64,000 bases of DNA, from the NCBI RefSeq assembly GCF_005671395.1, contig NZ_CP040428.1, forward strand, positions 2,604,001-2,668,000. The letters run 5' to 3'. A program made the position numbers and the translations under genes. This stretch comes from Jejubacter calystegiae (GTDB lineage Bacteria > Pseudomonadota > Gammaproteobacteria > Enterobacterales > Enterobacteriaceae). Under the pieces are notes generated by a model. It did no database searches, had not been told where the DNA came from, and saw only the letters and a list, made by a program, of their open reading frames with translations. This document shows, piece after piece, positions 16,685 to 23,856 of the stretch (the first letter of the stretch is position 1; each line of letters starts with the position of its first letter).

Positions 16685-16762
16685 GCATCTGGCTGTCAGG
16701 CCAGGGTGTTGTCAGGGTTCATCACGGATAAGCGTGACGCTTTTGAAAACAAAGAGCGGCAG

Positions 16763-17112
16763 AATATGATGAAACGGTGGGCTGTTCCGTTCACTTTGAG
16801 TCACTGCTTCTCTGCTGATTCACAGCCGGTGAACGGGCCTGGGTGGCTCAGTCGCCGCTCCCTGGCAACCCGGGCTTTCCGGCAGTAAAAAACGCCCTTC
16901 GGGTCCCCTTCGCTTATCACTCCGGGCTTTTCGGACCGGGCGAGAGCCGCCATCCCTGGCGGCCCCGCCCTGGAGTGACATCCCTGTCGCTCCTCCGGCC
17001 CTGCGTGAACGCTCCGGCGTTTTTTAAGCCGGAATAAAACCCCACCGGCTCCGCTGTTTACATAAGCAAAATCACCTTAGGGTGAACGGAACCTTCTCCT
17101 GCGCGGCATATT
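16763..17112 (+). repeat. Palindromic intergenic repeat, copy 2 (long form with insert)
   Basis: The two ends match copy 1 (9081): the left 32 bases differ at 3 positions and the right 53 bases at about 7, including the TTCCGTTCAC and GTGAACGGAA arms. Between them this copy carries about 250 extra bases that copy 1 lacks, including a nested inverted repeat (16887-17025). It fills most of the 675-base gap between hpxT and guaD. Confidence 0.65.
16887..17025. repeat. Nested inverted repeat bounded by AAAAAACGCC / GGCGTTTTTT
   Basis: A perfect 10-base inverted repeat, AAAAAACGCC at 16887 and GGCGTTTTTT at 17016, encloses about 120 GC-rich bases with smaller palindromes such as GCCGCCATCCCTGGCGGC. 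The right end AACGC-TCCG-GCGTT followed by six T is a good terminator for rightward transcripts from hpxT. By symmetry, the left end gives a T run for leftward transcripts from guaD, so the block may act as a two-way terminator. Confidence 0.5.
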
Positions 17113-17131
17113 CATCAAGAATGAACAGGCA

Positions 17132-17269
17132 TCAGGACTCCTTGCGTAATGACCCAATCCAGACCACAAAATCATCATCCGTTTTCACCCATTCAGGATG
17201 TTGAACCGTTTCGGAACGAATAGCGGATAACAGGGTTTCGACATTCGGATTGAAATACTTATATATCAT
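17132..17269 (-). CDS. Possible 45-residue hypothetical protein
   Basis: An open frame too short for usual gene calling starts at ATG 17269, with AAGGA just upstream, and ends at TGA 17132. The product (MIYKYFNPNVETLLSAIRSE at the start, then DDDFVVWIGSLRKES at the end) has protein-like composition but I do not recognise it. It is AT-rich compared with the flanks and lies right of repeat copy 2, as the symE remnant lies right of copy 1. It may be a small gene or the tail of a lost one. Confidence 0.35.
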   Translation of the reverse strand: MIYKYFNPNVETLLSAIRSETVQHPEWVKTDDDFVVWIGSLRKES

Positions 17270-17359
17270 TCATTCCTTGAGTGTCTGGGGCAAAATAAGC
17301 CGAAGCAAATAGTGCCCAATGGTGTCACTGATGGCAATACAGGCTGTTCGGTTGTATCG

Positions 17360-18679
17360 CTATGTGTGCGTTTCATTGCGCCACGCGCACTCGCCATTCA
17401 CCCAGGTTTGCACAATATTGCGATCGTCTCCCAATGTCATCAGCGCAAACAGGGTTTCATAAATATCCTTGCAGTGGCTGATTCGCAGGCGTTGCAGGGG
17501 TGTGACCTGGGGATCGATAACCACCAGGTCGGCCTCTTTGCCGGGCAGGAAGTTGCCGATATTATCCTCCAGGCACAGCGCCCGTGCACCGCCCAGGGTT
17601 GCGTGATAAAACGCCTCGCAGGCAGGCAACCGGTAGCTCTGGAGCTGGGCGACTTTATAGGCCTCGCCCAGAGTACGAAGCATATTAAAGGTGGTGCCAG
17701 CCCCCACGTCGCTGCCGATCCCCATCGGCACCCGGCTGCGCCAGCACTGGGCCAGCCGGAACAGGCCGCTGCCCAAAAACAGGTTCGAAGTGGGGCAGAA
17801 GGCAAGGGCCGAACCGCTGTGGTGCAGGCATTGCCACTCTTCGTCTTCCAGGTGAATACCGTGGGCGAACACGCTGCGTTTTCCGGTGAGCTGGTAGTGG
17901 TGGTAAACATCCAGATAGTGTTGATGTTCCGGCCATAGCTGCTTAACCCAGGTGATTTCGTCCTGATTTTCGCTCAGGTGGGTATGCAGCCAGGTATCGG
18001 GAAACTCTTCGCGTAGCTGACGCGCCGCTTCCAGCAGCGCGGGGGAAGAGGTTGGCGCAAAGCGCGGCGTTATCGCGTATCCCAGGCGGCCGCGGTGGTG
18101 CCAGCGTTGAATCAGTTCGCGGCTCTGCTGGTAGCTCTGCTGCGCCGTTTCCGTCAGTTCGTCCGGCGCATTGCGGTCCATCATCACTTTTCCGGCAATC
18201 AGACGCATATCGATACGACTGGCGGCGCTGAACAGCGCTTCCACCGATTCCGGATGCCGGGTACAGAACACCAGCGCGCTGGTGGTGCCGTTACTCAGCA
18301 ACTGGTCGATAAAGAATTGAGCGATTTGGGCGGCGTATTCCGGGTCGCCAAACTGCGCTTCTACCGGGAAGGTGTAATTGGTGAGCCACGTCAGTAGCTG
18401 TTCGCCGAAGGCGCCGATCATCTCGGTCTGAGGATAGTGAACGTGGGCATCCACAAAGCCGGGCAGAATCAGTTTACCGCGCAGGTCACGATACCCCTGA
18501 GCGGGATTCAGATACTGCTCTCCCTCCTGCCAGGGGGAGAGGCTCAGAATATGGCCGTCACGGATAAACAGCAGGCCGTCTTCGATATAGCGGGCATGAC
18601 GCGCAATATCATCGGGGCTATCGACGGTGGCGGTGATGTCAAAAAAGGCACCGCGCAGCGCATGGTGGTAATCAATCAT
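17360..18679 (-). CDS. guaD: Guanine deaminase
   Basis: A 439-residue amidohydrolase, the same length as E. coli GuaD. Metal-binding motifs GFVDAHVHYPQ near residue 75, HTHLSE and the later GSDVGAG are present. It converts guanine to xanthine, feeding HpxDE. Its ATG overlaps the hpxC stop by 4 bases, so permease and deaminase are coupled in one operon. Confidence 0.95.
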   Translation of the reverse strand: MIDYHHALRGAFFDITATVDSPDDIARHARYIEDGLLFIRDGHILSLSPWQEGEQYLNPAQGYRDLRGKLILPGFVDAHVHYPQTEMIGAFGEQLLTWLTNYTFPVEAQFGDPEYAAQIAQFFIDQLLSNGTTSALVFCTRHPESVEALFSAASRIDMRLIAGKVMMDRNAPDELTETAQQSYQQSRELIQRWHHRGRLGYAITPRFAPTSSPALLEAARQLREEFPDTWLHTHLSENQDEITWVKQLWPEHQHYLDVYHHYQLTGKRSVFAHGIHLEDEEWQCLHHSGSALAFCPTSNLFLGSGLFRLAQCWRSRVPMGIGSDVGAGTTFNMLRTLGEAYKVAQLQSYRLPACEAFYHATLGGARALCLEDNIGNFLPGKEADLVVIDPQVTPLQRLRISHCKDIYETLFALMTLGDDRNIVQTWVNGECAWRNETHT

Positions 18680-20184
18680 TGGGATGCGGACTCCTTCTGG
18701 ATAACCATGGCCGGGCGTGAACGGCCCGGGCGGATGCCTGCGAGTTCGTGTCTGGCCAGCCAGCGATAGGCCAGGCCGCCGGTCAGCACGCCGATAAACC
18801 AGTTAAAGCTCGCCAGCGGTTGCAGGGCGGGGACGATAACCATGATAACTCCGATAGCAACCGACGGCAGCAGTCCGCCAATGGCTTTGGGGTTAAAGCC
18901 GTTGCGATACCAGTAGCGCCCCTGGGGCGTGGCATTGAATAAATCGTCTACCGAAATTCGCCCGCGATTAACCAGGTAGAAATCCACCAGCAGAATACCG
19001 AACAGCGGGCCGATAAAGGCGCCCAGCACATCCAGCGTATAGTGAATCAGCTCTGGCGAGTTGAACAGGTTCCAGGGGGTCAGCAGCACGGAGCCCACCG
19101 CCGCAATCATACCGCCGGTGCGAAAGCTGATCTTCTGGGGGGCGCAGTTAGAAAAATCGAAAGCGGGCGAGACGAAGTTCGCCACAATATTAATACCGAT
19201 GGTGGCGGTGATCATCGTCAGCAGACCAATGGCGACCGCGATATCGTTGCCCACATTACTGACGGTTTCGATGGGGTCGGTAATCATCCGCCCGAACAGC
19301 GACCGGGTGCCGGAAACAATCACCACGGTCACCACCGAAAACAGCAGAAAGTTAAAGGGGAGTCCCCACAGGTTGCCGCGTTTGATCTCCCCCATGCTTT
19401 TACCGTAGCGGGCAAAATCGCCGAAGTTAAGCAGCGGGCCGGAAAAATAAGAAACCACCAGTGCAGTGGCGCTCACCATCTGCCAGGCCTGTTCCCCGGA
19501 GCTCAGGGACTTGCTGCTCAGGGTAAAGGAGATGCCGTTGGGCCCCGCCTTGTACACAATCCAGCCCGCCAGCGCCAGCATCACCACATAAACCGCCGGT
19601 CCGGCGATATCGATAAAGCGCTTGATGGCGTTCATCCCATGCCAGAACACCATAGCTTGCAACACCCACATAATGGCGAAGCAGATCCAGCCCAGGGTCG
19701 AAAGGCCCAGCGCGCCGCCCTGAGTCAGAGGCGTGAGTGAAGGCCAGAACTTCAGGGCCACCAGCATCAGCGCATTGGCGGCAAGCCAGGTCTGAATACC
19801 GTACCAGGCGAAGGCGATAAGCCCGCGGATCACCGCCGGAATATTGGCGCCGAATACGCCAAAGGCCTGTCGGCACACCACCGCGTAGGGAACGCCCGCC
19901 ATCTGACTGGGGCGGGCCACCAGGTTAGCGCACAGTTGCACGATACAGATACCGACCAGCAGGCACAGCAGCACCTGCCAGCTTGCCAGCCCCAGCGCAA
20001 AGAAGCTGGCGGCTACCACGTACCCACCCATGCTGTGCACGTCCGACATCCAGAAAGAAAAGATGTTGTACCAGTTCCAGCGCTGATGGCGATCTGGCGC
20101 CAGGTCTTCATTGTAAAGGCGTGGGCTGTATCCCGCGTTGGATCCAGCAGCCTTAATATTTTGCACATCCCGATAGTCTGGCAT
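18676..20184 (-). CDS. hpxC: HpxC, NCS1 permease (allantoin/purine)
   Basis: A 502-residue transporter of the nucleobase-cation symporter 1 family: RWNWYNIFSFWMSDVHSMGGY opens the first helix in the style of allantoin, hydantoin and cytosine permeases, and about 12 membrane segments follow. It stands divergently to hpxSAB and in operon with guaD. Allantoin is the likely substrate from context and from naming in Klebsiella; uptake of guanine or another purine is possible given guaD. Confidence 0.85.
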   Translation of the reverse strand: MPDYRDVQNIKAAGSNAGYSPRLYNEDLAPDRHQRWNWYNIFSFWMSDVHSMGGYVVAASFFALGLASWQVLLCLLVGICIVQLCANLVARPSQMAGVPYAVVCRQAFGVFGANIPAVIRGLIAFAWYGIQTWLAANALMLVALKFWPSLTPLTQGGALGLSTLGWICFAIMWVLQAMVFWHGMNAIKRFIDIAGPAVYVVMLALAGWIVYKAGPNGISFTLSSKSLSSGEQAWQMVSATALVVSYFSGPLLNFGDFARYGKSMGEIKRGNLWGLPFNFLLFSVVTVVIVSGTRSLFGRMITDPIETVSNVGNDIAVAIGLLTMITATIGINIVANFVSPAFDFSNCAPQKISFRTGGMIAAVGSVLLTPWNLFNSPELIHYTLDVLGAFIGPLFGILLVDFYLVNRGRISVDDLFNATPQGRYWYRNGFNPKAIGGLLPSVAIGVIMVIVPALQPLASFNWFIGVLTGGLAYRWLARHELAGIRPGRSRPAMVIQKESASQ

Positions 20185-20237
20185 GAAACCTGCTCCTGTT
20201 AATGAAAACCGTTTGTTACGGACTTGTAACGGTCATT

Positions 20238-20252
20238 GCAGGATTCGGGCCA
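20238..20252 (-). promoter_or_regulatory. Candidate sigma-54 type promoter of hpxC-guaD
   Basis: On the minus strand TGGCCCGAATCCTGC keeps the -24 GG and -12 GC with correct spacing and has two mismatches to the wider consensus. The start would be about 40 bases before the hpxC ATG. No clear NtrC palindrome was found beside it, so this is a weaker call than those of hpxP, hpxJ and rutA. Confidence 0.4.
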
Positions 20253-20264
20253 GCCTGGCGATTT

Positions 20265-20275
20265 TTGTATACAAG
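20265..20275. promoter_or_regulatory. HpxS operator copy 1 (TTGTATACAAG)
   Basis: The perfect palindrome TTGTATACAA plus a G lies 17 bases before the hpxS start in the hpxC/hpxS gap. It is of the size and symmetry bound by GntR-type repressors. The identical 11-mer occurs again in the first codons of hpxA (21007). Confidence 0.6.
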
Positions 20276-20291
20276 CGCGTGGAGGAGAAGG

Positions 20292-20999
20292 ATGAAGAAC
20301 CCTCGGCATAAAGCCCCGCAGAGTGGGGACGAGGCGATTTATCAGGCGCTGTTGCGCGCTATTGTCGAGCACCAACTGGTGCCGGGGTGTCGGCTGCCGG
20401 AAGAGGCACTGGCCGAAGCCTTTGGCGTGAGCCGCACCGGTATTCGCAATGTGCTGCAACGACTCGCGGCTGTGCAACTGGTGGTGCTGTTGCCCAGGCG
20501 TGGTGCACAGGTGGCTATGCCATCGCAGGAAGAAGCGCGGGATATTTTTCGTACCCGGGCTCTGCTTGAAGTGGCGAATCTGCCTCAGGTTCTCGCCCAC
20601 TGTCAGCCTCCTCATCTGGCGGCGCTGGGGGAGTTGGCGCAACAGGAACGGCATGCCCGGGGCAGGGGCGATGGCCCGGCGGCCATTCGCCTTTCCGCCG
20701 AATTTCATATTCAGCTTCAGGCTATTTCCGGCAATCAGGTGCTGACCGGCATGGTCACCCGGCTGTGCCAGCGTTCCTCACTGGTGATTGCCGCGTGGGG
20801 CGCACCCTGGCGCCAGGGATGCCGCTGCGATGACCACCAAAGCCTGATTGCGCTGTTGCGCGGCGGTGACCTCCAGCGCCTGAGCGATGCCCTGACTCAC
20901 CATTTCGACACCATCGTCGCCAGCCTCTGTTTCGAGCGCGGCGGCGTGACACTGCCTGATTTCACCCGGCTGTTCGCCGCCGGACCCAGGGAGATTTAG
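20292..20999 (+). CDS. hpxS: HpxS, GntR/FadR-type regulator
   Basis: A 235-residue GntR regulator: winged helix with LPEEALAEAFGVSRTGIRNV near the N-terminus and an all-helical FCD ligand domain. ATG 20292 follows a strong GGAGGAGAAGG site; the longer upstream frame runs through the operator and is rejected. It heads hpxSAB and probably senses a pathway intermediate such as allantoin. Binding sites are suggested at 20265 and 21007. Confidence 0.9.
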   Translation: MKNPRHKAPQSGDEAIYQALLRAIVEHQLVPGCRLPEEALAEAFGVSRTGIRNVLQRLAAVQLVVLLPRRGAQVAMPSQEEARDIFRTRALLEVANLPQVLAHCQPPHLAALGELAQQERHARGRGDGPAAIRLSAEFHIQLQAISGNQVLTGMVTRLCQRSSLVIAAWGAPWRQGCRCDDHQSLIALLRGGDLQRLSDALTHHFDTIVASLCFERGGVTLPDFTRLFAAGPREI

Positions 21000-21001
21000 A
21001 G

Positions 21002-21739
21002 ATGCGTTGTATACAAGTGATTAACCCCAACACCAGTCAGGCGATGACCGAAACCATCGGCGCCGCCGCCAGGGCTGCCGCCGCGCCGGACACCGACATT
21101 CTGGCGGTCTGCCCGGCAGAAGGAGCGCCCTCTATCGAAGGTCATTTCGATGAAGCCATTGCGACAATTGGCGTGCTGGAACAGGTAAAAGCCGGTCGTG
21201 AACAGGGTGTGGCGGGGCACATCATCGCCTGCTTTGGCGATCCGGGGCTGCTGGCGGCCCGGGAGCTGGCCCGCGGACCGGTCGTGGGCATTGCCGAGGC
21301 GGCGATGCATATGGCGACCATGGTCGCAACCCGTTTCTCGGTGGTGACCACGCTACCGCGCACCCTGGTGATTGCCCGCCACCTGCTGCGCCAGTACGGC
21401 TTCAGCGACCACTGCGCGGGGCTGCATGCCATCGATCTGCCTGTGCTGGCGCTGGAAGATGGCAGTGGTCTGGCGCAGCGCAAAGTGTACGAAGGCTGCG
21501 TAAACGCCCTGAAGCAGGATGGCTGTGGCGCCATTGTGCTGGGCTGCGGCGGAATGGCCGACCTGGCTCGCAACCTGACCCGCGAGCTGGGCGTGCCTGT
21601 TATCGATGGCGTTAGTGCTGCGGTAAAAATGGTTGAGTCGCTGGTGGCGCTGGAGCTTTCCACCAGTAAACAGGGGGATCTGGCCTGGCCACGTCTCAAA
21701 CCGTTAAGCGGTCGGTTTCAGTTTTTTAATCAGGAGTAA
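21002..21739 (+). CDS. hpxA: HpxA, allantoin racemase
   Basis: A 245-residue Asp/Glu/hydantoin racemase with the two catalytic cysteines in IACFGDPGL and VLGCGGMA. It interconverts R- and S-allantoin so that the stereospecific allantoinase can use both. The gene starts two bases after the hpxS stop, and its codons 2-5 contain the second TTGTATACAAG palindrome. Confidence 0.92.
   Translation: MRCIQVINPNTSQAMTETIGAAARAAAAPDTDILAVCPAEGAPSIEGHFDEAIATIGVLEQVKAGREQGVAGHIIACFGDPGLLAARELARGPVVGIAEAAMHMATMVATRFSVVTTLPRTLVIARHLLRQYGFSDHCAGLHAIDLPVLALEDGSGLAQRKVYEGCVNALKQDGCGAIVLGCGGMADLARNLTRELGVPVIDGVSAAVKMVESLVALELSTSKQGDLAWPRLKPLSGRFQFFNQE
21007..21017. promoter_or_regulatory. HpxS operator copy 2, inside the hpxA start
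   Basis: The 11-mer TTGTATACAAG, identical to the one before hpxS, lies in codons 2-5 of hpxA. The two sites are 742 bases apart, which could allow looping or a roadblock that limits hpxAB expression. Confidence 0.45.
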
Positions 21740-21746
21740 TACGGAC

Positions 21747-22688
21747 ATGACACATCAAGACGCTATCCATCATAACTACCCGCGCGATATGCAGGGCTAC
21801 GCCGGAAATCCGCCCCATGCGGAATGGCCGGACAATGCGCGCATCGCGGTACAGTTTGTTCTGAACTATGAGGAGGGCGCGGAAAATAATGTGCTGCACG
21901 GCGATGCCGGTTCCGAGCAGTTTCTTTCCGATATTATCGGCGCCGCCAGCTACACGGAGCGCCATATGTCGATGGAATCCTTATACGAGTACGGCAGTCG
22001 CGCCGGATTCTGGCGTATTCACCATGAATTTCGCAAACGCGGCTTACCGCTAACGGTATTCGGTGTCGCGATGGCGCTGGCCCGTAGCCCGGAGGTGGTG
22101 GCGGCTATTAAAGAGGCCGACTATGATGTGGTCAGTCACGGCTGGCGCTGGCTTCATTATCAGGATATGGATATCGAAACCGAGCGCCAGCATATGAACC
22201 AGGCGGTGGAACTGCTAACGGAGCTGTTCGGTAAAGCGCCCACCGGCTGGTACACCGGGCGCGACAGCCCCAACACCCGCCAGTTGGTGGTGGAACACGG
22301 CGGTTTTAGCTACGACAGCGACTACTACGGTGACGATCTGCCGTTCTGGACCGGGGTGGAATGCAGGGATGGCGCGCGTAAGCCGCACCTGATTGTGCCC
22401 TACACTTTGGATGCCAACGATATGCGCTTCGCCACCGCCCAGGGTTTTAACTGCGCGGAGCAGTTTTATACCTACCTGAAGGACAGCTTTGACGTGTTGT
22501 ATGAAGAGGGCGAACAGGCGCCGAAGATGATGTCGGTGGGGATGCACTGCCGTCTGTTGGGGCGGCCGGGGCGTTTTCGGGCCTTGCAGCGTTTTCTGGA
22601 CTATATCGGCCAGCACGACCGGGTGTGGGTCTGTACCCGCCAGCAGATTGCCGACCACTGGCGTCAGGCGCATCCGTATTTGGGGTAA
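21747..22688 (+). CDS. hpxB: HpxB, allantoinase (PuuE type)
   Basis: A 313-residue polysaccharide-deacetylase-fold allantoinase, metal independent in the PuuE group, that hydrolyses allantoin to allantoate. Typical features are the N-terminal YPRDMQGYAGNPPHAEWP, VSHGWRWL and TGWYTGRDSPNTR. It lies 7 bases after hpxA and ends the hpxSAB operon, followed by a clear terminator. Confidence 0.93.
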   Translation: MTHQDAIHHNYPRDMQGYAGNPPHAEWPDNARIAVQFVLNYEEGAENNVLHGDAGSEQFLSDIIGAASYTERHMSMESLYEYGSRAGFWRIHHEFRKRGLPLTVFGVAMALARSPEVVAAIKEADYDVVSHGWRWLHYQDMDIETERQHMNQAVELLTELFGKAPTGWYTGRDSPNTRQLVVEHGGFSYDSDYYGDDLPFWTGVECRDGARKPHLIVPYTLDANDMRFATAQGFNCAEQFYTYLKDSFDVLYEEGEQAPKMMSVGMHCRLLGRPGRFRALQRFLDYIGQHDRVWVCTRQQIADHWRQAHPYLG

Positions 22689-22690
22689 GG

Positions 22691-22715
22691 AAGGAAAAAT
22701 CACGTTTTTCCTTTC
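22691..22715 (+). terminator. Intrinsic terminator of hpxSAB
   Basis: A 9-base stem AAGGAAAAA / TTTTTCCTT with loop TCACG starts 3 bases after the hpxB stop and is followed by TCTT. The A-rich and T-rich arms let it work in both directions. Confidence 0.7.
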
Positions 22716-22756
22716 TTATCATCAACCTGAACGCCTGGATTCACCAGGCGTTTCAC

Positions 22757-23062
22757 TCAACTTGCAAGTACCGAGAACTGAAAACCCGTTGCGTGAACTA
22801 CGCTGCGGAGTGTTTTCAGCGTCGGGTTGCCGGTCGGAGATAGAGTACGGTACAGCGATTCACGCGATACACCGGCTTTCTGAGCAATCGTTGCCATTCC
22901 TCCCCGAGCCTCAACAACATGACGCAGTGCGAGTAAAAAGGCCTCCTGACCACCATCTTCGTCAATATCAAGGAATGCCTGATGCAGGTAAGCCTGAGCA
23001 AAGGCCGGATCTTCCCGGAGGGCATCCACAATGACCTCATCATATAAACGTTCTTTAGCCAT
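22757..23062 (-). CDS. HigA-like antitoxin
   Basis: A 101-residue helix-turn-helix protein of the addiction-module antidote family: GGMATIAQKAGVSRESLYR is the DNA-binding helix pair and SPTGNPTLKTLRSV follows as in that family. It lies 3 bases after the toxin gene, in the toxin-first order of higBA loci. It would bind the toxin and repress the operon. The locus sits between hpxB and hpxZ and interrupts the hpx region. Confidence 0.85.
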   Translation of the reverse strand: MAKERLYDEVIVDALREDPAFAQAYLHQAFLDIDEDGGQEAFLLALRHVVEARGGMATIAQKAGVSRESLYRTLSPTGNPTLKTLRSVVHATGFQFSVLAS

Positions 23063-23065
23063 ACA

Positions 23066-23374
23066 TCACCTCTTTAAATAGTCTTTGAGGCAGGCAATAG
23101 CCTCATCTATATCGGCATCCTGCGTTCGTTTGTCGCCCGCCAGAAGTAACAAAACAATTTCCCCTGCTACCAGGCTGTAATAAACGCGGTATCCAGCTCC
23201 TTGATCTATTAGAAGCTCCCAGACACCTTCTCTACATGGCTTATGGTCCCCAAAATTTTCAGAAGCCATCCGGTTAATCCGGGAAGCAATCTTTGCTTTA
23301 GCAATAGGGTCTCGTAGCTTTTTAAAAAACTCAGCATACAGATCCCGTCCATCTGCGGTTATGTAGCTTAAAAG
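23066..23374 (-). pseudogene. HigB-like toxin with missing start (probably inactivated)
   Basis: The frame encodes a RelE/HigB-like toxin: SYITADGRDLYAEFFKKL, RDPIAKAKIASRI, GDHKPCREGVWELLI and GYRVYYS follow the family in order. Coding similarity continues upstream of the first ATG (23269) to 23374, where an in-frame TAG (23375-23377) stops it, and no ATG, GTG or TTG occurs between. Translation from ATG 23269 would give only 67 residues lacking the N-terminal third. Either the true start was lost or a rare start is used. The lost end coincides with the palindrome at 23363-23378. Confidence 0.65.
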
Positions 23375-23378
23375 CTAC
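23363..23378. repeat. Palindrome GTAGCTT-AA-AAGCTAC at the toxin 5' end
   Basis: A perfect 7-base inverted repeat, with a further AAGCTAC about 35 bases on (near 23413). GCCCAC and GTGGGC flank the spacer between them. It may be the autoregulatory operator of the toxin locus or the scar of the rearrangement that removed the toxin start. The following bases up to hpxZ hold nothing else I can support. Confidence 0.45.
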
Positions 23379-23481
23379 TTCGTGCCCACGAAATTGAGTT
23401 TTTAAGCTACAGAAGTGTGGGCGCGATCAATAGCCGAACAAGGTATCTTCGCAAGGTTTCCATGTAAGCATATTTTTTTAT

Positions 23482-23856
23482 TCACCCCATCAAACTCACC
23501 TGCGCCGCCACAATGCGCCAGCCCTCGTCAAAACGTACCCAGGTCTGCTGCTGGCGTCCGATACGCGCCGTTCCCTCGCGGGTAAATTCGGTGCTGCACA
23601 CGGCATAATCGTGGCCGAAGGTGGTGATGACCGTATTACGCAACTGCCGGTCCAGACCGGCCGAGGGACGGGCGGCGCGGAAGGCGCGGATCGCCTCAAT
23701 ACCGTACAGGTTTTCACCGGCGCCAAGCCGCACCGTCAGTTCGCTGTGCCAGAACAGTTCATCCAGCACGGCGGTATCATTGCTGACCAACGCCTGCTCA
23801 TAGCGATAGAAGGCGGTACTGACTTCGTCCACCACATTGGGTTGATTGATATTCAT
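23482..23856 (-). CDS. hpxZ: HpxZ, NTF2-like protein (DUF3225)
   Basis: A 124-residue protein of the SnoaL/NTF2 fold found only beside AtzE/HpxY-type amidases (VDEVSTAFYRYEQALVSND at the start). Its exact role is unknown; by context it supports oxalurate or oxamate breakdown. The start overlaps the hpxY stop (ATGA), so it is the last gene of hpxWXYZ. Confidence 0.88.
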   Translation of the reverse strand: MNINQPNVVDEVSTAFYRYEQALVSNDTAVLDELFWHSELTVRLGAGENLYGIEAIRAFRAARPSAGLDRQLRNTVITTFGHDYAVCSTEFTREGTARIGRQQQTWVRFDEGWRIVAAQVSLMG

